NCBI GenBank assembly: GCA_910575165.1
Contig: CAJTDS010000001.1
Location: 1-64,000 of the forward strand
Length of the DNA stretch: 64,000 nucleotides
Source: Eggerthellaceae bacterium
GTDB taxonomy: Bacteria > Actinomycetota > Coriobacteriia > Coriobacteriales > Eggerthellaceae
Reading direction: 5' to 3'
Below: more notes on the stretch, generated by a model. It worked only from the letters and a program-made list of their open reading frames with translations, had not been told where the DNA came from and did not search any database. The stretch is not shown here. The stretch's first letter is position 1.

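Noticed and set aside
28336-63870. Four very long minus-strand open frames (about 2,056, 1,638, 4,243 and 3,689 codons)
   Set aside because: They are in codon register with the plus-strand giant gene and exist because TTA, CTA and TCA are avoided there. They have Val/Gly/His-rich nonsense translations, no ribosome sites, and end exactly where a TCA or CTA codon occurs on the plus strand.

Overview
The window is GC-rich DNA from one bacterial chromosome. Strong AGGAGG-type ribosome binding sites, ATGA start/stop overlaps, and the mix of genes (radical SAM, TM2, DUF1177, WYL regulator, indolepyruvate:ferredoxin oxidoreductase, phenylacetate-CoA ligase) best fit an anaerobic actinobacterium of the class Coriobacteriia, probably Eggerthellaceae-like and gut-associated. 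The placement is inferred from gene content, not from a marker gene. No rRNA, CRISPR array or complete transposon was seen.

Layout. 0-4 kb: small accessory genes. These are a truncated HTH remnant, a ribbon-helix-helix (RHH) plus radical SAM pair, a RelB-like/PIN toxin-antitoxin pair and a BrnT/BrnA-like pair, with clear promoters and palindromic operators. 4.2-8.3 kb: an envelope/stress group (Ala/Glu-rich helical protein, YtxH protein, PRC-barrel protein with a histone-H1-like tail, TVP38 membrane protein, TM2 protein). 8.4-10.04 kb: a HipA-like kinase gene between two 55/56-identical direct repeats whose tails copy the 3' end of the adjacent phenylacetate-CoA ligase gene. 11.4-18.1 kb: an Rpn-type relic, an unusual polytopic Ser/Thr kinase with a near-leaderless promoter, an NhaC-type antiporter, and a Ca2+/His-rich secreted protein next to an ECF sigma factor and an RsgI-like anti-sigma factor. 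18.3-23.5 kb: a metallo-beta-lactamase lipoprotein, an exact parS site in a 28-bp palindrome, purE, and iorAB. 23.5-24.6 kb: a repeat-dense intergenic region with a 23-bp-arm palindrome and three phased 23-bp motifs. 24.6-27.4 kb: DUF1177 protein, M29-type aminopeptidase and a convergent WYL regulator. 27.8 kb: tRNA-Leu(CAA) on the minus strand.

28.3-64.0 kb (55% of the window) is one uninterrupted plus-strand reading frame starting at GTG 28339 with a near-consensus promoter and ribosome binding site. It is still open at the right edge, so at least 11,887 residues (about 1.3 MDa). It reads as a giant exported or surface-anchored protein. In order it has a basic/acidic N-terminus, a late membrane segment, acidic linkers, about ten degenerate copies of a 350-540-residue module, five PASTA-like units, a Gly/Ser hinge, and a distal half with DUF11-like segments, Cys/His clusters and a jelly-roll (lectin/adhesin-like) domain. 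It is the most remarkable object here.

How the genes may work together (inference): IorAB and PaaK suggest fermentation of aromatic amino acids through aryl-pyruvates and aryl-acetyl-CoA, which DUF1177/aminopeptidase peptide use could feed. The kinase, the sigma/anti-sigma module, YtxH, PRC-barrel, TM2 and TVP38 proteins and the giant protein all concern the cell envelope.
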